Of a stretch of DNA of 39,818 bases, positions 24,199 to 32,259 are shown in pieces. This DNA comes from an uncultured Verrucomicrobia subdivision 3 bacterium (GTDB taxonomy: Bacteria > Verrucomicrobiota > Verrucomicrobiia > Limisphaerales > UBA11358). Within the stretch, counting starts at the first letter, position 1. Every line of letters begins with the position of its first letter. Position numbers and translations under genes: made by a program. The stretch covers positions 1 through 39,818 of the forward strand of contig CAINLR010000139.1 of the NCBI GenBank assembly GCA_903850425.1, given 5' to 3'. The notes beneath the pieces were generated by a model, which saw nothing but the letters and a program-made list of their open reading frames with translations, was not told the origin of the DNA and made no database searches.

Positions 24199-26058
24199 TT
24201 AATTCCTCACACTGATGTTTATGCGACTGTTGAACACCGTGGCCCGGGTCATCTTGTGATTGGCGTAAAGCCCCATGTGCGCCCCAGCCAAACCGGGCTT
24301 GCCGAGATACGGGCCAGCGGAGGCGAGCGCATTGTCCTGATAAACTTGAACCTGTTTGGTTTTGACGTTCGCCTCAACGCGCACGGTCACCCATTGCCCA
24401 GTGGGGAAAACCGGTCCGTCTTCAATTTGGGGATAAAATGTTCCAGCGCCTGCCTGATCCATCGAGTAGGCCTGCAACCGATAATGTCCCGGTGTCCCGA
24501 CCAGATTGACCATCACCGAGGGATGAAAGAACGTCCCGCCCGCGACGGTGGTTTCGTCAAAAATGGTCACCACATTCAACCATGGGTTTTGTCCATACGG
24601 CCCCAGTTCTGAAGGCGTCAAGTCATCTACCTTCACATCGAAACTCACGCTGATGCTGCCGGGAATGAAGTGGTCTAAATAAATTTCCGGGTGCATGTGG
24701 AACTTTTCGGGATCGGCGGTCTTGAAATCAGGAGTGAGGTGGCCGACGAAAACAATTCCCCGTCCGAGATCCGCCGGGTCGGGCAGATATTCATAATGCC
24801 CCGGAATTGTCTGGTGGTGTGAATACACAAAAGCGGCTTCGCTCGAACAATCCCCTTTCCAAACGAAAGGCGTGCCTGGCACTGCCGACCCGGTGGATGC
24901 CGATGCGGTCGCGGCGGACGTTGTTGTTTCGGAGACCGGCACCAGCGAGCACTTGGCCAGCCAGTATGTCTGCCCGACCGTGGCTCCCAGATCGGTGAAA
25001 GAGATGCGAACATTGTTGTCACTCCAAGGCGTGGCAAACTTAAAGTGCAGTTCCTTCCACTCGGTGGAAAGCGGTAACAGCTCCTGCGTGTGATGCTCCC
25101 AAGGTTCGTGGTTCATCATGCAATTCACCTTGATGCCGCTGGCGCGATCAGACTTGGCCCAGAAAGTCAGCTCGTAGGCCCGGCCTTTTTCGATGTGCGG
25201 TCCGGTCTGGTATAACTGCAAATGATAGGCTTTGGGGGCGATCGTGAGCACTTGAATACTCAGGGCCGCTTTACCGTCCGGCCCCTCCGGCACATATTCC
25301 ATCCGTCCGGTGGCTCCCTCAGTTTGTTCCAGAACCCAGTTGGTCAGTCCGGCGGCGAAGTTGCCGTTGACCAGCATTTCATCTCCGCGTTTCAACCCAG
25401 CAGATGCATCGGGCGCAACGGGGAGCGCGGCTTCGGTCGCGACAGCTTTTGAAGAAAGTCCACCGCCCTGCAAAACCAGATTGTCAATCCAGGCAACCCG
25501 CGTGCCGTTTGTCAGCCCGCTGTCAGAAAACTGAAAACTAAACCCGCGAGCGGAGGTGACGTCGCCAGTCAGCGGCACGGAGATGTGAAACCAGCCGTTG
25601 TTGGTGTTCAAGTTTTCACCATATTGGCGGAGAAATGTATATTGGTTGTCATTGGCGCGGATGACGAGTTGGAACCATCCGGTATTACCGTCCTCACGCG
25701 CGGGGGAAGCGGGGTCCACTTTGACATCGAGACTGAGGTTGGTGTAACCGGCAGCAGTCAGGTTGGTCGCCACGGGAAATTTATCCAGCGTGAATTCAAA
25801 GCCCCCTGGGACAGTGAACGGAAGGACGAGTTTCATGGCCCCACGTGACAAACTGCCGCCGGCGTCCTCGGTGGGATCGAAGGTGAAGGTGCCGCCGGGC
25901 AGACCTCCGTCATAACGCCAGGCGGCGACTTCTGCGGCGGAGTCAAAACGATTGATAACCATGTCGGCCCGAGCGGCAACGAAGCTGAATGTGAATAAGG
26001 CGAGGACAACAATCGCGGGCTGCGCGATTCTGCGTGTTGAGGTAGTGATCGTGGTCAT
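24199..26058 (-). CDS. Secreted multi-module carbohydrate-binding protein
   Basis: A 619-residue protein with a signal peptide (about 1-31, IVVLALFTFSFVAARA). Three beta-sandwich modules are visible. The first, about 35-200, is CBM-like (NRFDSAAEVAAWRYDGG, ending WIDNLVLQGG). The second, about 225-375, is of the CBM4/9 type (MLVNGNFAAGLTNWVLEQ, AYELTFWAKSD). The third, about 395-615, is probably a concanavalin/laminin-G-like jelly roll (SISVSFDVKVDDL, WVTVRVEANVKTKQVQVYQD, GLYANHK). A Ser/Thr/Ala linker separates the last two. I see no catalytic motif I can name. The third module could be a lyase-like jelly roll, so weak catalysis is not excluded. It is fifth in the glycan operon, 9 bases after the fucosidase gene, and probably holds the substrate near the enzymes. 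Confidence 0.75.
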   Translation of the reverse strand: MTTITTSTRRIAQPAIVVLALFTFSFVAARADMVINRFDSAAEVAAWRYDGGLPGGTFTFDPTEDAGGSLSRGAMKLVLPFTVPGGFEFTLDKFPVATNLTAAGYTNLSLDVKVDPASPAREDGNTGWFQLVIRANDNQYTFLRQYGENLNTNNGWFHISVPLTGDVTSARGFSFQFSDSGLTNGTRVAWIDNLVLQGGGLSSKAVATEAALPVAPDASAGLKRGDEMLVNGNFAAGLTNWVLEQTEGATGRMEYVPEGPDGKAALSIQVLTIAPKAYHLQLYQTGPHIEKGRAYELTFWAKSDRASGIKVNCMMNHEPWEHHTQELLPLSTEWKELHFKFATPWSDNNVRISFTDLGATVGQTYWLAKCSLVPVSETTTSAATASASTGSAVPGTPFVWKGDCSSEAAFVYSHHQTIPGHYEYLPDPADLGRGIVFVGHLTPDFKTADPEKFHMHPEIYLDHFIPGSISVSFDVKVDDLTPSELGPYGQNPWLNVVTIFDETTVAGGTFFHPSVMVNLVGTPGHYRLQAYSMDQAGAGTFYPQIEDGPVFPTGQWVTVRVEANVKTKQVQVYQDNALASAGPYLGKPGLAGAHMGLYANHKMTRATVFNSRINISVRN

Positions 26059-26067
26059 GGCGAATGT

Positions 26068-27687
26068 TTAGTGAGGAAGCGAAACCGGCGCGGGCTTGAG
26101 GTTGCTGCCGGTGATGCGCAGCGAACAAGTCAGGTCGCTGATTTTATTGCCCGGCAACTGCACCGTCAAACCTTCAGCAGTCTGGGTGAACTTCAAGCTG
26201 CATTTGCCCCCAAACAATTTTTTTATGAAGTTGACCTTGTAGCCCAACAATTCGACCCGCTTGATTTTATTCATTCCCGCGTCCGAGGTCTTTGCGAGGG
26301 ACTTGATTACAATCTTGCGGTTGTCCGGCCAGCCCAGCGCAATGGCGTAAAGCGTCGCGCCCTTCGTCGTGAAACGGATGTCCTTGGCTGAGAAATCAAA
26401 TTTTTCGCTGAACGCGCCGCCCTTCGGTTTCACCGCGCCTTCGCCGTAAACCAGCCACGGACGCGAACCGTAAATCGCCTCGCCATTCACCGCCGTCCAA
26501 TCAGCGAGGCGATGAAGTATCGCCTCGGCATCGGCGTCGAGCGAGCCGTCAGCACGCAGGACAACATTCAGCAGCAGATTGCCATTTTTGCTGACGATGT
26601 CCACGAGCGTGCGCGCGACCCATTCCGGCGAGCAATACATTTTGCCGGTCTGCTTGTCCTTGTAATTCTTGTTGCAAAACCAGTCGCCGATGGAGGTGTC
26701 GGTCTGCCACGGATTCGGATCAATGCCACCGCCGACGCCGCGTTCGTAATCCTGCACCCAGCGACCGCCGGAAACCTGCTTGCAATTATACACCGCTTGC
26801 GATTTGCCGCCATGCGCAGCCGCGCTGACATTGTAGAGGTTGGCCACCTGACTTAAGCCGACCACGCTGTTCGTGCCGAAGGCCACGCCACCATCGCTGT
26901 AAAGCAGGTCGGGCTGGTAATTATCCACGAGTTCCTTAATTTCGTCGTACCACTGCTGATGCCAGCGCGGATTTTTGGAATACCATCCGGTGTCGCCCGG
27001 TTCCGCTGGGAAATGGTATAAATCCCAGTTATTCGAGTTGGCCCCATCATACGGCACGCCGGCCAGCGGACCGGTCTTATCGGATTTGTGCGCGTCTTGA
27101 AACCAGGTGAAGCTCGCGCCCAAATGTTCCGAGACGCCGAACGGCAGGCCGTTTTTTTTCGCGGCCGCCTGCCATTCGCTAACAACGTCGCGGTGCGGCC
27201 CCATCTGCACGGAATTCCAGCGGTGTAGTTTCGAGTTCCACAAAAAGAAATTGTCGTGATGCGAACCCATGCTAACAAAATATTTTGCGCCGGCCTTTTT
27301 GTAGAGTTCCATCAGTTTCTCCGGCTCCCATTTCTCCGCCTTCCACAGCGGGATGACGTCCTTCCAGCCGTTCGTGGACGGATGGCCGTAATTTTCCAAG
27401 TGATGTTTGTAGTCAGCGCTGGGGCCTTTATGCTCGCCGGTCTTGCGATCGACCTCATCCGAGACATACATCTTGCGCGCATACCAGTCGCCCTCCTCCG
27501 GCACGGCCTGCGGCCCCCAATGTGCCCAGATGCCAAACTTGGCGTCCCGAAACCATTCCGGGCAGGAATAATTGGTCAGCGATTCCATCGTGCCTGTGTA
27601 AGGACCAGACGTGATGGGAAGGTCCAGAGCTTGGCCGCCAAGCGGCACGAACAGAGCCAACGACAGGAGTAAGTTTGTTAGTTTCAT
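26068..27687 (-). CDS. Secreted GH29 alpha-L-fucosidase
   Basis: A 539-residue protein from the ATG at 27687, which opens a signal peptide (MKLTNLLLSLALFVPLGGQA). The longer frame to 27837 overlaps the previous gene. It has the GH29 fold: a (beta/alpha)8 barrel with WFRDAKFGIWAHWGPQAVPE near the start, the substrate-binding pair in SMGSHHDNF, and the predicted nucleophile D265 in DLLYSDGG. A NGNLLLNV segment then leads into the C-terminal beta domain. GH29 enzymes remove terminal alpha-L-fucose with retention. It is fourth in the operon, only 7 bases after the GH-A glycosidase gene. It would take fucose from the same glycan that GH92 and GH130 process for mannose. Because family 29 also contains unusual specificities, fucose is likely rather than certain. 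Confidence 0.9.
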   Translation of the reverse strand: MKLTNLLLSLALFVPLGGQALDLPITSGPYTGTMESLTNYSCPEWFRDAKFGIWAHWGPQAVPEEGDWYARKMYVSDEVDRKTGEHKGPSADYKHHLENYGHPSTNGWKDVIPLWKAEKWEPEKLMELYKKAGAKYFVSMGSHHDNFFLWNSKLHRWNSVQMGPHRDVVSEWQAAAKKNGLPFGVSEHLGASFTWFQDAHKSDKTGPLAGVPYDGANSNNWDLYHFPAEPGDTGWYSKNPRWHQQWYDEIKELVDNYQPDLLYSDGGVAFGTNSVVGLSQVANLYNVSAAAHGGKSQAVYNCKQVSGGRWVQDYERGVGGGIDPNPWQTDTSIGDWFCNKNYKDKQTGKMYCSPEWVARTLVDIVSKNGNLLLNVVLRADGSLDADAEAILHRLADWTAVNGEAIYGSRPWLVYGEGAVKPKGGAFSEKFDFSAKDIRFTTKGATLYAIALGWPDNRKIVIKSLAKTSDAGMNKIKRVELLGYKVNFIKKLFGGKCSLKFTQTAEGLTVQLPGNKISDLTCSLRITGSNLKPAPVSLPH

Positions 27688-27694
27688 TTTTCGA

Positions 27695-29191
27695 CTATTT
27701 GATTGATGTGAAAATGACCACGCTGCGGGCAGGCAAGCTGACGTGTAAGCCAGCGGCCAAATCAGCCACTGGCATAACTTCCTTGGGCAGAGGAAAACCA
27801 TTTTTGTCCGTGAGCGTGTCACCGGGGAAATAATCATAGCGCGCGAGTCGTGGAATTTTTTTTAGGCCCGGTGCGGCGACACGAATTTTGTGTGGCGTGT
27901 CTGAGTCATTCACCAGCGCTAGTGAGAAGTCATTGCCTACCGTCGCCGCAAGTGTGCGCAGGCCAGGCACGAGCGTCTCGGAAGTTTTCAACGTCGTGCA
28001 GCCCGGCGGAAAGCTGCGCGACAGCAGCGACCAAGTGTAATACCACGGACGCAAATTCATGTCTTCAGGATGCCCGATTTCATTGGCGAGGCTGTTCCAG
28101 AATCCCCATTTCTTGAAAAGTGTTTTGGTGACATCCGGCCAGGCGTTGTCCTTGTTTTTGTTGATGTGCATCGCATCGTCCAAGTCCCACGCGATGGTGC
28201 CGGCCATTCCAGCGCGGGCGCATTGCACGTTGTAGTCGGCCATCCACACGCCGTAGTTGTGTTCGTAGATATGCGGCTGGCTGTCGTTGCCGCCCTGCGG
28301 AGCGACCGGGCCACCGGTCATGCCGGCTTCGCCCATGAAGAAAGGTTTGGCGGTAGCATTCGTGTCAAAGCGATCAACATAGTCTTTCTTCATCCAGCAA
28401 TACTTTTCGAGATAACCGGACTCCAAATCGGCTGCGGGAGCGTAATAGTGAAAGTCATAAGCGCCCACTTCTTTGGGGGACTGTTGCACGGTGAGTTCAA
28501 TCCAGAAGCCATCGCGCGGGAGAAAAGTCACATCGGGACCAACCATCTGGACATCCTTGGACAGCCCGCGCCTGGCAAATTCGCCATTGAGAGCGGTGAT
28601 AGCCGACTTCCATTTGTCGAACGGAATGCGACCGGATGAATTGCTGTCCGGTTCGTTCAGGAGGTTGAAATAAACGATGCAGGTGTAGTGCTTCACGTTC
28701 CGCAGATATTCCACCTCGTCGGCGATGATGCGATGCCAGCGCGGATCATTTTCCTCCATGTGGTATTGCTGGAGCTTGTCGGTCTCGATGTCCGGGCGAT
28801 CCTGCTGCGACGACGGATGATCCCATTCGCCGAGAATCACTTTGACGTGGTGCGCCTGGCAGTAGTCGAGCAGGCGATACATCTTCTTCATGCGATTATT
28901 GTCCCAGTTGTAAATGGGTTTGCCTGCCGCATCGAAACCGTCGCAGTAAGTATAGGAGCGCGTCATCAGCCGGACGATGGGCACGCGCATGAAATCCAGC
29001 CGCTCAAACATTTTCTGCCACGCCGCGTCTGTGATGTCGAACCACGGATACGGACTCCACTGCACGCCAAAGCCGAGAAAATTCGTGCAGAGCGGCGCGC
29101 CCGTGTCCACAGTGATTTGAACAGGTTCAGCGGGCGCGTTGAGCGCAAATATCACCGTTCCCGCAGCCAGCGAGAGAAGGATTTTTTTCAT
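27695..29191 (-). CDS. Secreted clan GH-A glycoside hydrolase (GH5-like)
   Basis: A 498-residue protein with a short signal peptide (MKKILLSLAAGTVIFALNAPA). It is a TIM-barrel glycosidase of clan GH-A. The acid/base is probably E180 in FNLLNEPDS, after strand 4, and the nucleophile E288 in FFMGEAGM, after strand 7. RVPIVRLMTRSY and VILGEWDHP are early barrel strands. A beta-sandwich of about 90 residues closes the protein, ending RSVVIFTSIK. The sequence is closest in style to GH5 and related families acting on beta-linked mannose or glucose chains, but I cannot assign the family or subfamily. It is third in the glycan operon, 9 bases after GH130. A beta-mannoside or beta-GlcNAc linkage would fit the phosphorylase upstream, as inference. 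Confidence 0.8.
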   Translation of the reverse strand: MKKILLSLAAGTVIFALNAPAEPVQITVDTGAPLCTNFLGFGVQWSPYPWFDITDAAWQKMFERLDFMRVPIVRLMTRSYTYCDGFDAAGKPIYNWDNNRMKKMYRLLDYCQAHHVKVILGEWDHPSSQQDRPDIETDKLQQYHMEENDPRWHRIIADEVEYLRNVKHYTCIVYFNLLNEPDSNSSGRIPFDKWKSAITALNGEFARRGLSKDVQMVGPDVTFLPRDGFWIELTVQQSPKEVGAYDFHYYAPAADLESGYLEKYCWMKKDYVDRFDTNATAKPFFMGEAGMTGGPVAPQGGNDSQPHIYEHNYGVWMADYNVQCARAGMAGTIAWDLDDAMHINKNKDNAWPDVTKTLFKKWGFWNSLANEIGHPEDMNLRPWYYTWSLLSRSFPPGCTTLKTSETLVPGLRTLAATVGNDFSLALVNDSDTPHKIRVAAPGLKKIPRLARYDYFPGDTLTDKNGFPLPKEVMPVADLAAGLHVSLPARSVVIFTSIK

Positions 29192-29200
29192 GGGAGTTGC

Positions 29201-30208
29201 TTATGCCGGGAATTGAAGGACGTATTTGACGAGTTTGTCAAAGTTCGCCGTGGCGACGCCGATGTATTTGTCCGCGCAGCCGTAATAGACATACAACCTG
29301 CCGCCAACCACAACGTTCGCGGTCGGAAACACGACGCCGTGCGGATACAAACCTTCCCACTCATACTTCGCTTCGGGCGACATGATCGGTTCCGGCGTGC
29401 GGGCGAGCACTTTGCGCGGATCGTTCAAATCCAGCATCATCGCGCCGACGTGATACACGCCAAGCGCATCTACCGCGTGATAAATGACAAACCAACCTCG
29501 CTTGTGTTTTAGTGGCGGAGCCGAGCCGCCGATTTTGCGCTCCCAATGAAATTTGGCCTTTGCGAGCAACGTCTCCTTTCCCCATTTGAGCGGATCATCG
29601 CCAAAACAAATCCAGATGGCCGGATACTTCGTGCCGTATTTTTTGCCGACCCACTGCATCGGCCGGCGCAGAAGAGCGAATTTTCCATTGATGCGTTCAG
29701 GAAATAAAATCACATCACGGTCATCGAGCGTCGGGTCCGTGATGCGGCCGAGGCGGCGAAATGTCTTCAAATCTTCGGACATGAGCAAGCCCGATGACGT
29801 GAGATTTTCTCCGAAGGCACGCGGTTGATGCTTGTCGCGAGGATTGAAGGCGGCATTGTTGGGCGCGAGCCAATACTTTTGCGGAAAATACGGGCGATAC
29901 GCGTAGGTGATCAGAAAATGCCCGTTGGTTTTAACGATGCGCGGGTCTTCGATGCAACCGGCGTCCTCACCGTCCACGCTCGGAGACAGTATGGGATCTT
30001 TTTGGGCGCGCTGGAAATGAAAGCCGTCCAGACTCGTCGCGAGGCCGAAGCGGATGATGTGATTCGCGTCATCGCCCGCCGCCCGGTAGAGCATCTTGAA
30101 TGCGCCGTTGTCATAAATCACACCCGGATTGCATACCACGAGACTTTCCCACGGCTGTTTGGGATTTGGTGAGAGAATGGGATTACCGGAATACTTTTCT
30201 AGTTTCAT
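29201..30208 (-). CDS. GH130 family beta-mannoside phosphorylase/hydrolase
   Basis: A 335-residue protein from ATG 30208 (MKLEKYSGNPILSP). It is a five-bladed beta-propeller of family GH130, with the opening NPILSP, RAAGDD, and the predicted general acid D88 in CIEDPRIVK. ERINGKFALLRRP and the late motif YPHGVVFPTANVVVGG are also typical, and its length fits the family. There is no signal peptide, so it works in the cytoplasm. GH130 phosphorylases split beta-1,4-mannosides such as Man-GlcNAc or Man-Glc using phosphate, giving mannose 1-phosphate; some members hydrolyse beta-1,2-mannosides. Placed 10 bases after the symporter gene, it probably acts on the imported oligosaccharide. Whether it is a phosphorylase or a hydrolase cannot be decided without aligning the phosphate-binding residues. 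Confidence 0.9.
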   Translation of the reverse strand: MKLEKYSGNPILSPNPKQPWESLVVCNPGVIYDNGAFKMLYRAAGDDANHIIRFGLATSLDGFHFQRAQKDPILSPSVDGEDAGCIEDPRIVKTNGHFLITYAYRPYFPQKYWLAPNNAAFNPRDKHQPRAFGENLTSSGLLMSEDLKTFRRLGRITDPTLDDRDVILFPERINGKFALLRRPMQWVGKKYGTKYPAIWICFGDDPLKWGKETLLAKAKFHWERKIGGSAPPLKHKRGWFVIYHAVDALGVYHVGAMMLDLNDPRKVLARTPEPIMSPEAKYEWEGLYPHGVVFPTANVVVGGRLYVYYGCADKYIGVATANFDKLVKYVLQFPA

Positions 30209-30218
30209 GAGAATAGTT

Positions 30219-31802
30219 TCAGCGCCAGATGAAAACAAAAATGGCCGCCGCCAGCAGCAGCAACGCGGACAGCACGCGAAAGTTTTTGAACCACGGCAGC
30301 CCGGCCAACTCTTTCGATTCCGCGCGGAAGAAAGACATGTTCCACACGAACCGCTCCACCACCCGCGCGCTCGGCGGTGCGGTCATCAAGCTGACCACGG
30401 CGATGATGACAAGCGACAAAATCAAGACGACCGGTGCGACGTAGAGGAAATTCCAGCTCGCCAGCAGCGTGTGCTTGATGCCGAGCATCAGGCACACGCC
30501 CATCACCAAACCAGAAAGCAGACCGACAAAGGCCCCCGTGGAGCTGGCGCGTTTCCAGAACAAGCCGGTGAGGAACACCGCCACCACCGGGGGCGCCATG
30601 TAGGCGAGGATTTGTTGGAAGTATTTCACAATGGAATCGAATTGCTGGATGTGTGGCGCCCAAATCGCCGCGACCGTGATGATGATGATGCCCGCCGTGC
30701 TGCCGGCGACCACCTGCTGCCGCCCCGTCATGCCGGGACGCAATTTGCTCACGAGATCCATCGTCACCAATGTCTGCGCCGAGTTGAGCGTGGACGTCAG
30801 CACGGAAGTCATCGCGGCGACAAAACCGATTAAGACTAATCCTAAAATGCCCGGCGGCAGCATTTCAAAAACCAGTTTCGGATAAACTTGGTCGCCTTTT
30901 TCCAAATTCGGATACAGCACGCGTCCGGCGATGCCCGGCAAAATCATCAGGGCGAAGATCACGAAGTTCAACGCGCCGGCCAACAGGTTGCCCCAGCGAC
31001 CGTGGTTGGTATCGCGGGCGCTCAACGTGCGTTGCACCATCGTCTGGCTCAAGCCCCAAAAATAAAATCCGGCCAGCGGCAGACTTATGAACAACGCCGG
31101 CCACGGCACCGACGCATCGTTGAGCGGGCGAATCAAGCTTAAATGTCCCGGCGGCGCTGCGTGCATGACCGCCGACCATCCACCGGCCTTTGAAAACGCG
31201 GTGAATGTCAAGATCGCCGAGCCGCCCATCAGCACGAAGGCTTGAATCAATTCCACGCGCATCACCGCCGACAATCCGCCAACGAGCGTGTAGGAAGCGC
31301 CAAGGATGGCGAGGCCCCAGATCAAAACCGGGATGCTGAACTGCGGAAAGACCATGTGCAGCATCAACGATCCCGCATAGAGCGTCACCGCCAGGTCGGC
31401 GAACATGTAACCAATCACCGTCAGCACCGAGAGATAAGTGCGACTGCGCACATCAAAGCGGCCTTCGAGAAATTCCGGCAGTGTGTAGATTTTATTCCGC
31501 AAATAAAACGGCAGGAAGAACACGAGAAAAAACACAATCGGCAGAATGGCCGCCGAGATACCGTAGTTGAAAACCGAAATGCCTGTGCTGTAAGCATCCC
31601 CCGACCAACCCACCAGCGACGAACTGGAAACCACCGTGGCAAACATCGAAAGTCCGACGACAAACCACGGCATCCCGCGGCCGCCAAGAAAATAATCTTC
31701 CGCGTTCTTGCGCTTGGAATGAAATAAACCCCAGCCAACAATGGCGACCAGATAAACCACCATGACGACAAGATCTATGGCGGAAATTTTAGCATTTAGC
31801 AT
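30219..31802 (-). CDS. Sodium:solute symporter (SSS family), first gene of the glycan operon
   Basis: A 527-residue inner-membrane protein with about 13-14 hydrophobic helices. It has the SSS-family features EDYFLGGRGMPWFVVGLSMF near the start, an early helix with VVSSSSLVGWSGDAY, GGLSAVMRVELIQAFVLMGG and QRTLSARD in the cytoplasmic loop, and AAMTSVLTSTLNSAQTLVTMD, where the Ser/Thr residues of the second sodium site usually lie. SSS transporters import sugars, amino acids or vitamins with sodium. In this operon a sugar or small oligosaccharide, perhaps a mannoside, is the likely cargo. It begins the operon (next gene 10 bases away). Its promoter overlaps the TTTGCGCAAA array at 31836-31883, so it should respond to the XylR-like regulator. 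No SusC/SusD pair is present. Confidence 0.92.
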   Translation of the reverse strand: MLNAKISAIDLVVMVVYLVAIVGWGLFHSKRKNAEDYFLGGRGMPWFVVGLSMFATVVSSSSLVGWSGDAYSTGISVFNYGISAAILPIVFFLVFFLPFYLRNKIYTLPEFLEGRFDVRSRTYLSVLTVIGYMFADLAVTLYAGSLMLHMVFPQFSIPVLIWGLAILGASYTLVGGLSAVMRVELIQAFVLMGGSAILTFTAFSKAGGWSAVMHAAPPGHLSLIRPLNDASVPWPALFISLPLAGFYFWGLSQTMVQRTLSARDTNHGRWGNLLAGALNFVIFALMILPGIAGRVLYPNLEKGDQVYPKLVFEMLPPGILGLVLIGFVAAMTSVLTSTLNSAQTLVTMDLVSKLRPGMTGRQQVVAGSTAGIIIITVAAIWAPHIQQFDSIVKYFQQILAYMAPPVVAVFLTGLFWKRASSTGAFVGLLSGLVMGVCLMLGIKHTLLASWNFLYVAPVVLILSLVIIAVVSLMTAPPSARVVERFVWNMSFFRAESKELAGLPWFKNFRVLSALLLLAAAIFVFIWR

Positions 31803-31817
31803 AGCGTGTTCACCCAG

Positions 31818-31846
31818 AGGCTATCCCCGCCTGCATTGCGCGCCAA
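31818..31846 (-). promoter_or_regulatory. Predicted promoter of the glycan operon
   Basis: On the minus strand, TTGGCG (31846-31841) and TAGCCT (31823-31818) are separated by 17 bases, and the second ends 15 bases before the symporter ATG. They occupy the same place relative to operator box 1 as TTGCCG and TAGGTT in copies A and B. Both are weak sigma-70 hexamers, consistent with a promoter that needs an activator. The leader would be very short. Confidence 0.35.
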
Positions 31847-31883
31847 CCGCCATTTTGCGCAAATCAGGAACAAATTGCGCAAA
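31836..31883. promoter_or_regulatory. Operator copy C upstream of the glycan operon
   Basis: TTTGCGCAAA at 31854-31863 and ATTGCGCAAA at 31874-31883 have centres 20 bp apart. A weaker box TTGCGCGCCAA lies at 31836-31846, 19 bp further towards the gene. Spacing and orientation match copies A and B, while the surrounding DNA is unrelated to them, so this is convergent or conserved site sequence rather than a recent duplication. It should place the seven-gene operon under the XylR-like regulator. Confidence 0.75.
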
Positions 31884-32259
31884 CTTTCAAATCTGCTGGT
31901 TTGATCTTTCCGCTCGCTCTGTAAATTCGGCTTGGCCAAGAACTCGCATTCAAGCCGTAAAGTGGTTGCACCGCGAGGGTGTCGTTTTTCCGCCAAGTCC
32001 TTTACGCAAGCTCGTTGAAAAAATGGGGAGGAGGTGCCTTCTGCCCACGGTTGGAAAATCACCCCTTTGATCACTCGCCCATTCAAAACCGCAGCATAAA
32101 TCACAAAGAACTCAATCCACGAGTGCGAACCGAGGACTAAAGTGCATCATACAAACTGGGCGCCAAGGAATGAAATTGATAGTTGCCGCCAAATCCCTTT
32201 CACGCCCCCTTTCTCGACCTCGCTAGCCGGCGCCAGCGGAGACCGCAGGGAGCCCGAGG
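31884..32259. other. Intergenic stretch without a recognisable gene
   Basis: About 375 bases between operator copy C and the end of the NHL-repeat gene. A minus-strand frame at 31796..32104 crosses the operator and the predicted promoter and has no recognisable motif, so I do not call it. No transposon ends or strong stem-loop were identified. Confidence 0.4.

Noticed and set aside
20356-31802. Search for a SusC/SusD pair that would make this a classical Bacteroidota-type PUL
   Set aside because: No TonB-dependent receptor or SusD-like lipoprotein is encoded in the window; the only transporter is the SSS symporter.
31796-32104. Minus-strand frame of 102 codons upstream of the symporter
   Set aside because: It runs across the operator and predicted promoter of the glycan operon and shows no known motif.
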